From a virus, in the IMG/VR virus record IMGVR_UViG_3300017971_000515, positions 1-37,406 of that record: a DNA stretch of 37,406 bases; one strand, 5' to 3'. The position numbers and the translations under genes are program-made. Shown piece by piece: positions 22,351 to 29,573 of this stretch (position 1 is the stretch's first letter; each line of letters starts with the position of its first letter). The notes under the pieces are model-generated. The model saw nothing but the letters and a program-made list of their open reading frames with translations, was not told the DNA's origin and ran no database searches.

Positions 22351-22542
22351 ATGAAAATTAGAGATAAACTACCTAAATATTACATCAAAGACATTAACGG
22401 TAATTCTTACCAATTCAATAATATCAGGAGTTTAAAAAAACAGGTTAGAGAGTTTGATCCCGAAATAACTCCAGATTATGAATCATTTACTCTTGTAAGT
22501 GGTGTTGGTTATATCGAGATACCAAAAGATTTATTATCTTAA
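22351..22542 (+). CDS. Small protein, 63 aa, unknown
   Basis: Beta-rich looking (YYIKDINGNSYQFNNIRSLKKQVREFDPE...). SD AAAGGATGTTTAATA. The stop is followed by TTAATCTCTCT, also found after the last gene of the preceding block. Confidence 0.55.
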   Translation: MKIRDKLPKYYIKDINGNSYQFNNIRSLKKQVREFDPEITPDYESFTLVSGVGYIEIPKDLLS

Positions 22543-22563
22543 TCTCTCTGTTGATTGTTTCCT

Positions 22564-22593
22564 TGTCCCATTATCTTTCGGGATAGTGGGGCA
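22564..22593 (+). other. 12-bp intergenic hairpin without U-tract
   Basis: TGTCCCATTATC pairs with GATAGTGGGGCA around the loop TTTCGG (two G-U pairs). It is strong but lacks a following U run, so it is probably an attenuator, processing signal or partial terminator between 22542 and 22629. Confidence 0.55.
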
Positions 22594-22628
22594 GGATAAA
22601 CAATTAACTAATATGAGGAGTAAAGATA

Positions 22629-22982
22629 ATGAAAGTTAAAATCAATAAAGAAATGTATATAACGGATGATGTCGAGGGCAATATACATTTATTTGTTATA
22701 AATGGTTATGGGAAGAACCATTTTTGGTTACATACTAAACCAGAGTTTGATAATAACAAATATTTGAAATATGATTTTCAAAACTCAACAAAGTTTATTG
22801 AAGAAAAGATAATTCCTAAAATACAAGAAAAGGACAATGACTCCGCATTATGGGTGCTGTTAGCAAATTGTTATTTGAGGTATCAGGATAAAATAGATCT
22901 GTTTAAAAAGATAATAGAAAAACACGATCCGGTTTTTGGGTTGTGGGTAAATGAAGGGTGTTTTAACAAAGGACATATATAA
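22629..22982 (+). CDS. Unknown protein, 117 aa
   Basis: The N-terminal half looks beta-rich (MYITDDVEGNIHLFVINGYGKNHFWLHTKPE) and the C-terminal half helical with a TPR-like stretch (ALWVLLANCYLRYQDKIDLFKKII). SD TGAGGAGTAAAGATA. No family is assigned. Confidence 0.6.
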   Translation: MKVKINKEMYITDDVEGNIHLFVINGYGKNHFWLHTKPEFDNNKYLKYDFQNSTKFIEEKIIPKIQEKDNDSALWVLLANCYLRYQDKIDLFKKIIEKHDPVFGLWVNEGCFNKGHI

Positions 22983-23004
22983 ACAATTAACAAAGGAGTA
23001 AATC

Positions 23005-23274
23005 ATGAATTTAAAACAAGCATTTAATGTATTTTTGAGAAATGGATATACAATCATTATTGATTGGCATGGCAATATCTGGAAAACAAGGGATGCTATA
23101 AAAGAATTTTGGGATAAAGATATAAATAGACCGGAGGGCTGGGAAAACTGGAGTTTGAGTAATTTTAAAGTAGATGATACTCAAATAATTCAAGATTGTA
23201 AACATACAGAAAATAATGTTTGTTTCCATGCAATCAATAAAGATCCTGATAACCTAAAAAAATTATTCAATTAA
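23005..23274 (+). CDS. Unknown protein, 89 aa
   Basis: Trp-rich (IIDWHGNIWKTRDAIKEFWDKD...GWENWSLSNFKVDD). Strong SD AAAGGAGTAAATC. A similar Trp/Asp pattern (LDWNN...VWSTWDYKRAEHW) occurs in the protein at 27120, so they may be distant relatives. Confidence 0.6.
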   Translation: MNLKQAFNVFLRNGYTIIIDWHGNIWKTRDAIKEFWDKDINRPEGWENWSLSNFKVDDTQIIQDCKHTENNVCFHAINKDPDNLKKLFN

Positions 23275-23286
23275 AAGAGGTAAATC

Positions 23287-23406
23287 ATGACAAACAATAA
23301 AACTAATACAATCCAGCATTGGGAAAACGTAGATTTTATCTTTATCAATGACAATCAAGAGGTTTTAATAGATCTTTTAGATTCCATTGACTATGTGATG
23401 CTTTAA
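23287..23406 (+). CDS. Small protein, 39 aa; possible 5' part of a frameshifted gene
   Basis: ATG at 23287 with AGAGGTAAATC upstream. Translation ends ...VLIDLLDSIDYVML at CTT TAA. The +1 frame reads on from this point without a stop (NIILIDCENPNAIE) straight into the ORF at 23447. See that entry. Confidence 0.5.
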   Translation: MTNNKTNTIQHWENVDFIFINDNQEVLIDLLDSIDYVML

Positions 23407-23446
23407 TATAATCCTCATTGATTGTGAAAATCCTAATGCTATTGAA

Positions 23447-23695
23447 ATGGACGCATTTCTTGATCTGATAGAGGATGCACTTTGTAACGGTTGGCAGATG
23501 GTAGATCCTGAAATTACAGGTGATTTAACTACAAATCCCTTTTGTATATCTGATAATATCTGTTTTAATGACAAGGGATTATTAACCGATATTGATACAT
23601 GCTATTACTATAATCAATATCAAACAACAAATATAATTCAGGATTTAGAAGAACACGGGCATGTAACTTTTCAAAAACATTATTATAAGGAGTAA
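23447..23695 (+). CDS. Unknown protein, 82 aa; may be the 3' part of the preceding gene
   Basis: The first ATG, at 23447, has no SD. In-frame coding-like sequence extends upstream to the stop codon of the 39-aa ORF, where CTT TAA would allow a +1 shift like that of RF2 (CTT TGA). Joined, they make one protein of about 135 aa. Cys-containing, acidic, function unknown. Alternatives are an inactivating frameshift or a sequencing error. Confidence 0.5.
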   Translation: MDAFLDLIEDALCNGWQMVDPEITGDLTTNPFCISDNICFNDKGLLTDIDTCYYYNQYQTTNIIQDLEEHGHVTFQKHYYKE

Positions 23696-23699
23696 CATA

Positions 23700-23885
23700 A
23701 TGACAACAAAACAATGCAAACCGGAAGATCATGAGTTTGAGTTTGACGAAACAAGGCTTCAAGTATTTGACGATGATTGTTATCTTGATCCTGTTGTCTG
23801 TACCCATTGCGGATTAAAGGCACAAGAGATATTCGTTAAAACAAGGATTGTTGATTTATCGGGTAACGAGATAGGAACGTTTTAA
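23700..23885 (+). CDS. Small zinc-knuckle protein, 61 aa (paralogue of 21827-22018)
   Basis: MTTKQCKPEDHEFEFDETR...YLDPVVCTHCGLKAQEIFV, the same layout as the protein at 21827. SD AAGGAGTAACATA. The stop lies 4 nt before the next sigma54 element. Function unknown. Confidence 0.65.
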   Translation: MTTKQCKPEDHEFEFDETRLQVFDDDCYLDPVVCTHCGLKAQEIFVKTRIVDLSGNEIGTF

Positions 23886-23888
23886 CAT

Positions 23889-23904
23889 TGGCATGTATTT
23901 TGCA
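23889..23904 (+). promoter_or_regulatory. Sigma54 promoter for the 23947-29573 block
   Basis: TGGCAT-GTATT-TTGCA, exact spacing, in the 61-nt gap between genes. The predicted start is near 23915, 32 nt before the first ATG. Genes for the clamp, RuvB, ParB-like and radical SAM proteins lie downstream with no other promoter evident. Confidence 0.7.
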
Positions 23905-23946
23905 ATATCTTGTTTTGTATTAACAATCAATTGAGGGAACAAAAAA

Positions 23947-24147
23947 ATGAACAATCTAAAAGAATCAATGAAAAAAGCATATTGTCGAAAGACTGAAATT
24001 GAAACGTTGTTTAATAAAATTAAAACCTCAAATGACGCAATTTCTGCGGTTTGTGAATTAAAGATGTTTGATATTGCTGAAACTATTTACAATAATGCAA
24101 TAAAAGACATTAAATATCTTATTGATACATTTAAATGGGAGGGGTAA
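23947..24147 (+). CDS. Small helical protein, 66 aa
   Basis: All-helical with two Cys (MNNLKESMKKAYCRKTEIETLFNKIK...). SD TTGAGGGAACAAAAAA. First gene after the sigma54 site. No family is recognised. Confidence 0.55.
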   Translation: MNNLKESMKKAYCRKTEIETLFNKIKTSNDAISAVCELKMFDIAETIYNNAIKDIKYLIDTFKWEG

Positions 24148-24172
24148 AACAGTGAACCAAAGGAGAGAAACG

Positions 24173-24466
24173 ATGGAAGAAGATAAATTCAAAAAGATAT
24201 ATTTTGAAGGGTCTGGAACAAGGGGCTCACATGGATGTACTAATTGTGGATACATCCTATCCGAAAAGGGGATTGAATACGACAAAGTAAAAAATAAATA
24301 TTTCATTGTTGGTTTTGTAATTAAGGAATGGGGATGTCGGCATTGTGAAATTGCCGACTATACTATGACCAATAAAGAAATCGAAAATATGAAAACTAAA
24401 GATCACTCAAGACTTTATGGTTTTTACAATCCCGGCTATTATGGGCATGACGGGATTCAATTTTAA
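24173..24466 (+). CDS. Zinc-ribbon protein, 97 aa
   Basis: The start is taken at ATG 24173 with the strong SD AAAGGAGAGAAACG. CTNCGYIL and CRHCEIAD knuckles about 35 residues apart make a zinc ribbon. The C-terminus is Gly/Tyr-rich (YGFYNPGYYGHDGIQF). Function unknown. Confidence 0.65.
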   Translation: MEEDKFKKIYFEGSGTRGSHGCTNCGYILSEKGIEYDKVKNKYFIVGFVIKEWGCRHCEIADYTMTNKEIENMKTKDHSRLYGFYNPGYYGHDGIQF

Positions 24467-24505
24467 ACCATGAAAAATTCCAACCAAACAACAGGAGAAG
24501 GAACG

Positions 24506-24771
24506 ATGTTATTAGGTCAAAAATTAAAAGTATGTGAAAGACTAGGGAATTTAAAATCGAATCAACCGACAAATCAGAGACAATATCTCCTCAACAGCTA
24601 TATAATAAAGTAAAAAAGAGTTTACAAGGTTTAGACATGATGCTTAACTGGGATTTTAGAATATTTAATGGGAGTAAAAATCAACCTACTCAATTGATAG
24701 GAACACCCAAACCTAATATGATGAAAGAGAATGCGATGTATTCTTTTTTTGTTTTAAACTTAACAAATTAA
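24506..24771 (+). CDS. Probable gene read through a -1 frameshift, 88 aa
   Basis: ATG 24506 has the SD ACAGGAGAAGGAACG. Frame 0 gives MLLGQKLKVCERLGNLK and then stops after 35 codons. The -1 frame has no start of its own but is open to 24771 (IESTDKSETISPQQLYNKVK...), ending where the next gene's SD begins. The two frames meet at T TTA AAA, a canonical XXXYYYZ slippery heptamer in phase with frame 0. The joined protein would be 88 aa. It may be programmed, a natural mutation or an error. Confidence 0.5.
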
Positions 24772-24782
24772 AGGAGTAAATT

Positions 24783-25025
24783 ATGCAAGTAATAGAATCA
24801 ACATCTACGAGTTTAAAAAGAGATATTAAGAATAGAAGGCTAACAAGAACACTACGGGACAGATGGGAACTGGAAGGGTATCAAAAAGAATGTTACTTAA
24901 ACGAGGTGCTGGATAATACCGGATATGGGTTTATCTTGTTGGAATTTTATAACAGAATACATACGAATGAGAAGATCACTTCTTTTAAACAAAACTTTAT
25001 GAGGGGGTTAAATTATGAATATTGA
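24783..25025 (+). CDS. Small basic protein, 80 aa
   Basis: SD AAAGGAGTAAATT. Starts with a Ser/Thr/Arg-rich stretch (TSLKRDIKNRRLTRTLRDRW), then helical. Its stop overlaps the clamp gene by 11 nt. Possibly binds DNA or the clamp, by position only. Confidence 0.55.
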   Translation: MQVIESTSTSLKRDIKNRRLTRTLRDRWELEGYQKECYLNEVLDNTGYGFILLEFYNRIHTNEKITSFKQNFMRGLNYEY

Positions 25026-26835
25026 TAGTAACAATATCTTACATGGATTAAATATCGAATCCTTTGATGTATCAAGGTATAAAGAAGAAATAAAAGGATT
25101 TGTAAACAATCTCAGGCTGAAAGCCGAACGGGATTATGATCAATATATCAAAGATGTTACAGGGCTTTTGATTGAAAAGAAGAAAGAGTTTTTGAGTGAA
25201 TTAGAATCCGAAATATCTTGTTTTTTATTTGATCCTGAAGCCGAAGAACATTCTGTTGGACAGGATGAAATTATTAAACCTGAAATAATTGAATATGCCG
25301 ATGAAATTGCAGAAGAAAATGTTTCCGGGATAGATATTAAAAAAGAAATGTCGAATTGCATAGAATACGATGACGAAACGGGTGAATCAATGATCTATAA
25401 TAATGATCCTGAACCAGAAGAAAATGAGATTGATGAAACAGAAGAAATAATCGAGGATTATGAAACTATCGAAGCTGAAGCTGATACAGAAGAAATGTTA
25501 CTTGACGAAAAGGAAGAAATAGAAGAACAAAAAGAAAGCGAAAATATTGATGATATTTCTTGTATTGAAGATCCTATAAAATCAATGCAATGCAGTAAGT
25601 GCTTTTGTACTATAGCAAGTCAATGGAATTGCTGGCAAGTAGATAATGAAAATGTTTGCAAATCTTGTTATTACAGAATGTTTCCCTTGAACATTCCCGA
25701 TTTTAAATTTGAGATAATTGACGTTAAAAAGTTAAGGGATGTTGTGGATTTGCTTGCAAAAGAAAAAATTAACCATTCATATAATATCAATGCAAATGCA
25801 ATAAGATTTAGGATGTTTAATGATTCTATTGAATTAAGCATGAATGATACGTCAGGAACAATAGATAATTGTGTTTTGCATAAAGACACGAACATTCCTT
25901 TTTTTGTTGAATATAAAAAGTTTTCTCAGATATTAAAGCAAGTTAAAAAAGATAGACCTGTATTGTTTGAAAGAAGCAAACTTGGTGGTAAATATTCTTT
26001 GTTGATTAACGGTAAATTTAATATTAGTATGTATTACACCGAATTTGATGATACCGCTTATGATTTTAGAAATGTTACCCCTAAAAAAACAATCGGTAGT
26101 ATTGATGTTAAAAAAATGCAAAAAGCATTGAAGAAATTAGCATGGGCTTGTGCAAAAAATGAATCAAGAGAATCATTAAATGCCGTTAGGGTTACTCCAG
26201 AATTAGCTATTGTTTCAGATGGTAATAAGTTTGCAACTATTAAGAATGATTTTGCTGACATTACTAACCCGGATGAGTTTGGTGGGTTTTCGATACCTTT
26301 TAAATGTTTAGAGATTATGAAAAACAATAAATACAAAGAAGGACATTTAACTGTCCAGATTTTGAATAGTAAGCCTGGCTGTAAGTATTATAGAATTGGA
26401 TTTATCGGTAATTCAATCTCTATTACAGATATTGTTTATCCCGAATATCCTAACTTCGAACCTGTCGAAAAATCTTTTAATCAAAGCAATGCAATACAGG
26501 TGCAAAGAAAAGAATTGTTAAGACAGGCTAAACTCGCTTCTTTGCTTTCAGGAGAAAGACTTAAATATTTAAGGGTTGGTGTTGAGGATAACAAACTAAT
26601 ATTTAAGGGCAATAATCCAAATCAGGGTGAGTCTGAAACATGGATTGATCTTGATGGTGAGATTGATCAGGATTGGGTTATGGGATTAAATTATCAGTAT
26701 ATTAAGCAATGCCTTGATACAATTAATTCGGATATAGTAAACATCAGGGCTGTTGACCACGAACACCCTTTTGTGTTACAGGGTGTTGATGATATTAACT
26801 ACAATGCACTTATTATGCCAATGAGGGTGCAATAA
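25015..26835 (+). CDS. DNA sliding clamp (beta/DnaN type) with an acidic, zinc-bearing N-terminal extension
   Basis: Residues about 231-606 are a beta-clamp: NESRESLNAVRVTPELAIVSDGNKFATIK matches the second-domain signature (DesRxxLxGV...ATDGxR), and the chain ends YNALIMPMRVQ, like the VMPMRL end of E. coli DnaN. It would encircle DNA as a processivity factor for a polymerase not present here. Residues 1-70 are helical, 71-185 almost wholly acidic and low in complexity, and 193-218 carry CSKCFC...CKSCYY, a likely zinc finger. Usual clamps are about 370 aa, so some 230 residues are extra. The acidic tract might regulate loading or mimic DNA. SD GAGGGGGTTAAATT. Confidence 0.85.
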   Translation: MNIDSNNILHGLNIESFDVSRYKEEIKGFVNNLRLKAERDYDQYIKDVTGLLIEKKKEFLSELESEISCFLFDPEAEEHSVGQDEIIKPEIIEYADEIAEENVSGIDIKKEMSNCIEYDDETGESMIYNNDPEPEENEIDETEEIIEDYETIEAEADTEEMLLDEKEEIEEQKESENIDDISCIEDPIKSMQCSKCFCTIASQWNCWQVDNENVCKSCYYRMFPLNIPDFKFEIIDVKKLRDVVDLLAKEKINHSYNINANAIRFRMFNDSIELSMNDTSGTIDNCVLHKDTNIPFFVEYKKFSQILKQVKKDRPVLFERSKLGGKYSLLINGKFNISMYYTEFDDTAYDFRNVTPKKTIGSIDVKKMQKALKKLAWACAKNESRESLNAVRVTPELAIVSDGNKFATIKNDFADITNPDEFGGFSIPFKCLEIMKNNKYKEGHLTVQILNSKPGCKYYRIGFIGNSISITDIVYPEYPNFEPVEKSFNQSNAIQVQRKELLRQAKLASLLSGERLKYLRVGVEDNKLIFKGNNPNQGESETWIDLDGEIDQDWVMGLNYQYIKQCLDTINSDIVNIRAVDHEHPFVLQGVDDINYNALIMPMRVQ

Positions 26836-26850
26836 AGAAGGGAGATAGGA

Positions 26851-27006
26851 ATGAAGAAAACATACTTGTATATAATATCTATTTCCATAGGGGTTGAATC
26901 ATACACTCAGGAAGAAGCTGTAAGTAAGTTTAAACATGTTATTGAAAAGGGAATTAAAGAAGGAACAATTACTTTTGATGTTAAACCTATACATATGGAG
27001 AAATAA
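26851..27006 (+). CDS. Small protein, 51 aa, unknown
   Basis: ATG at 26851 with GAAGGGAGATAGGA upstream. MKKTYLYIISISIGVESYTQEEAVSKFKHVI...: a short beta strand followed by a helix. No family is recognised. Confidence 0.55.
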   Translation: MKKTYLYIISISIGVESYTQEEAVSKFKHVIEKGIKEGTITFDVKPIHMEK

Positions 27007-27108
27007 ATGCAATACACTTATAACACGTCAACTAATAACTTTATCTTGTTTATCTTCGACCTTATTGTCTGGTGCGGGAATATACAGGCTATTATTAAAA
27101 CTATTTAA
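27007..27108 (+). CDS. Mini membrane-like protein, 33 aa
   Basis: ATG directly after the preceding stop, with GGAG 7 nt upstream. The middle NFILFIFDLIVWCGNI is hydrophobic enough to span or lie on a membrane. Kept because SD and spacing are good. Confidence 0.4.
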   Translation: MQYTYNTSTNNFILFIFDLIVWCGNIQAIIKTI

Positions 27109-27119
27109 AAGGAAAACCT

Positions 27120-27347
27120 ATGACTGAAAGACAATTTAAAAAACTAACAAAGAAATATAAAGATATCTTGTCAAGGCATAGTTTGATCGCTGTTTTAGAT
27201 TGGAATAATGTCTTGTCAAGGGTTGTAATTGCCTTCCACGAAGAAGGATCTCTTAAATCTGTGTGGTCAACATGGGATTACAAGAGAGCAGAACATTGGC
27301 TAAAAAACGGGTGCAACCGAAATGCTTTAAGAAATTATGGAGGATAG
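27120..27347 (+). CDS. Unknown protein, 75 aa
   Basis: Basic, Trp-containing (VLDWNNVLSRVV...SVWSTWDYKRAEHWLKNGC). SD AAAAGGAAAACCT. A faint resemblance to the protein at 23005 is noted there. Confidence 0.55.
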   Translation: MTERQFKKLTKKYKDILSRHSLIAVLDWNNVLSRVVIAFHEEGSLKSVWSTWDYKRAEHWLKNGCNRNALRNYGG

Positions 27348-27350
27348 ATA

Positions 27351-27395
27351 ATGAATTATCAGGCTGTGGTAAGTATAAAGGAGAATAAATGCTAA
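27351..27395 (+). CDS. Possible 14-aa leader peptide before ruvB
   Basis: GGAGGATAGATA precedes an ATG encoding MNYQAVVSIKENKC, whose stop overlaps the ruvB start by 7 nt. The strong SD and overlap suggest translational coupling; a chance ORF is also possible. Confidence 0.35.
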   Translation: MNYQAVVSIKENKC

Positions 27396-28354
27396 CTCAA
27401 AACGAAATTAGACCTGATACCTACGAAGGATTTATAGGACAGGAAAAGATAAAGAACAAACTTAAAATGTATATAGCTTCTGCAAAGAAGCAAAACAAAC
27501 CGCTTGATCATATACTCTTGTCGGGACCTCCGGGATTGGGGAAAACTACTCTTGCGCATATAATTGCTAACCAGATGGGGTGTAATATTGTAGAGGTATC
27601 AGCTCCGGCTATAAGCAACGAAATCGACATAATTAAATTCCTTGCAAAGATTCAAAGGAACGATATTTTATTTATTGATGAAATTCATTCCTTAAATAGT
27701 AAGATTGAAGAAATACTGGCAATTGCAATGGAACGGTTCAGTGTTAAAGTAATAGATAATAATGCTGTTCAGTTTTTGACAATGCCACCCTTTACCCTTG
27801 TGGGTGCAACAACGAGATCGGGTAATTTGTCCGCTCCTTTTCTTAGTAGGTTCGGGATAAAGGAATACTTCGAGTATTATGACGTACATTCTCTCGCTCG
27901 TATCGTGCATCGTAGTGCGTCTATTCTAAAAATCAGGCATACAGACATGGCTTGTAAAGAAATCGCAAGGAGGGCAAGAGGAACACCCAGAATTGCTAAC
28001 ACAAATTTAAATAGGGTAAGGGATTATATGATTGTAAACAACTACCCTAAGGTTGATCAAAATATCAGCACGATGGCGCTGGATTATATCGACATCGACC
28101 CAATTGGATTGAATTTTATTGACAAAAAGATCATGAAATTTCTGGTTGAAGATTGCAAAGGTAAGGCTGTTGGACTATCAACAATTGCGGCAACTGTGCA
28201 TGAGACAAAGAAAACTGTTGAAGAAATACATGAACCTTATTTAATGCAGATTGGATTTATAATGATAACACCTTCAGGGAGGAAGGCTACCGACAGGGCT
28301 TTTAAACACTTTAATAAAGAAAGACCGCTTGATGCGTATGGGGGGAAGATATGA
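27389..28354 (+). CDS. ruvB: RuvB-like Holliday-junction branch-migration ATPase
   Basis: AAA+ motor that normally works with RuvA to move Holliday junctions. Motifs: FIGQEKIK at the N-terminus, Walker A GPPGLGKTT (46-54), Walker B ILFIDEIH (93-100), sensor 1 GATTRSG (139-145), arginine finger in FLSRFG (R154), sensor 2 GTPRIAN (R201), then the winged-helix C-domain with GLSTIAATVHE...EPYLMQIGFI..TPSGRKAT. At 321 aa it is near full length and every catalytic motif is present. No RuvA or RuvC gene is visible, so it may borrow host RuvA or act in phage DNA replication or recombination. The SD is AAAGGAGAATAA. Confidence 0.93.
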   Translation: MLTQNEIRPDTYEGFIGQEKIKNKLKMYIASAKKQNKPLDHILLSGPPGLGKTTLAHIIANQMGCNIVEVSAPAISNEIDIIKFLAKIQRNDILFIDEIHSLNSKIEEILAIAMERFSVKVIDNNAVQFLTMPPFTLVGATTRSGNLSAPFLSRFGIKEYFEYYDVHSLARIVHRSASILKIRHTDMACKEIARRARGTPRIANTNLNRVRDYMIVNNYPKVDQNISTMALDYIDIDPIGLNFIDKKIMKFLVEDCKGKAVGLSTIAATVHETKKTVEEIHEPYLMQIGFIMITPSGRKATDRAFKHFNKERPLDAYGGKI

Positions 28355-28608
28355 GATCTATTAAGAAAGTTCCTATCGGTAATGTAATTATAGACAGAAT
28401 ACCTTTATCACGGAAAACATTAAGATACGCCAATTTATTAAAAAATGGAGCTGTGTTCCCACCTATAAAATGTATGAAATTGGGAAATGGTATGTACGCG
28501 ATATGCGATGGAAGACATAGATTTACAGCCCATAAATTAAACAACGTTCCTACGATAACAATAAAAACAAGTGAAAAGATCAATGAATTTAAGGAGATTT
28601 TTGGATGA
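28351..28608 (+). CDS. ParB/sulfiredoxin-like small protein, 85 aa
   Basis: VPIGNVIIDRIPLSRKTLRYANLLKNGAVFPPIK, then GNGMYAICDGRHRFTAHKLN: this is the fold and GxHRxxA-type signature (here DGRHRFTAHK) of ParB N-terminal/Srx nucleases, cut to the core domain. ParB-type domains bind CTP or act as nucleases. It overlaps ruvB (ATGA) and the radical SAM gene (ATGA), so the three are translated together. Confidence 0.8.
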   Translation: MRSIKKVPIGNVIIDRIPLSRKTLRYANLLKNGAVFPPIKCMKLGNGMYAICDGRHRFTAHKLNNVPTITIKTSEKINEFKEIFG

Positions 28609-29573
28609 AATTAGAAGAAATTGGATTTTATACATTAACGGATCATAGGGCACGTATTGCAAATATATACTCCAATCTTCATAGGTGTGAATTGATTCTA
28701 ACGGACAGATGTAATTTTAACTGCACTTATTGCAGAGGAATAGACGAAAAATATTCTTTTACTCCATTAGAAAAAGCCTGCGAAATAGTAAATATGTGGT
28801 CTGAAGATGGGCTAAAAAACATTAGATTTTCAGGGGGGGAACCAACCTTATATGATGGGATCAGCAATTTAATTGCATTGTCTAAAAGCAATGGGATAGA
28901 AAGAATAGCATTGTCAACAAATGGTAGTGCTGATTTTCAATTATATGAATGGCTAATTAGGTTAGGGTTAAACGATATCTCTATATCATTGGATAGCTGT
29001 TGTTCATTAACTTTTAATAAAATGTGTGGGATTGGTGAATCAAATATGTTTGAGAAAGTTTTTGACAACATAAAAAAATTATCTAAATTAACATATGTCA
29101 CTATTGGGATGGTTATAAATGAGAATAATCTCGATTCATTAAATTTATTAATTGGTAGAATGTCCGAAACAAATGTATCGGATATAAGAATCGTCCCTTC
29201 GGCTCAATATTCATCTAAGTTAAACATTATTAAGAGAATAATTCCCAAGTACGTAAAATATCCAATCTTAAAATATAGGATAGAGAATTATTTATCACAA
29301 AGAAATATTAGGGGTATATATAAAGATGACTACAATAAATGCCCTTTAGTGCTGGATGACATGGCTGTCGCAAATGGTTTTCATTTCCCATGTATTATTT
29401 ATTTTAGAGAAGGTGGAAATCCAATAGGGTATTATTACGACAGAGTAAAATCACGCAAAGAAAGATATGATTGGTATAAAAGTCATAATACATCGGAAGA
29501 CTTTATTTGTAAAAACAACTGTTTGGATGTTTGTGTTGACTATAACAATAAATGGAGATGCTTCCAATCTTAA
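28605..29573 (+). CDS. Radical SAM enzyme, 322 aa
   Basis: The 4Fe-4S/SAM motif is CNFNCTYC (C36, C40, C43), followed by FSGGEPTLY (GGEP 77-80) and a TNG strand, typical of the radical SAM barrel in the MoaA/SPASM group. The C-terminal part has further Cys (NKCPLVLDD...FPCIIYF...ICKNNCLDVC) that may hold an auxiliary cluster. Coupled to the ParB-like gene. The substrate is unknown; a modified nucleotide or peptide is possible. Its stop overlaps the convergent FmdB-type gene by 4 nt. Confidence 0.88.
   Translation: MKLEEIGFYTLTDHRARIANIYSNLHRCELILTDRCNFNCTYCRGIDEKYSFTPLEKACEIVNMWSEDGLKNIRFSGGEPTLYDGISNLIALSKSNGIERIALSTNGSADFQLYEWLIRLGLNDISISLDSCCSLTFNKMCGIGESNMFEKVFDNIKKLSKLTYVTIGMVINENNLDSLNLLIGRMSETNVSDIRIVPSAQYSSKLNIIKRIIPKYVKYPILKYRIENYLSQRNIRGIYKDDYNKCPLVLDDMAVANGFHFPCIIYFREGGNPIGYYYDRVKSRKERYDWYKSHNTSEDFICKNNCLDVCVDYNNKWRCFQS

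Noticed and set aside
27389-28354. The AAA+ protein as a sigma54 activator that would drive the promoters
   Set aside because: It lacks GAFTGA and matches RuvB throughout, including its winged-helix end.
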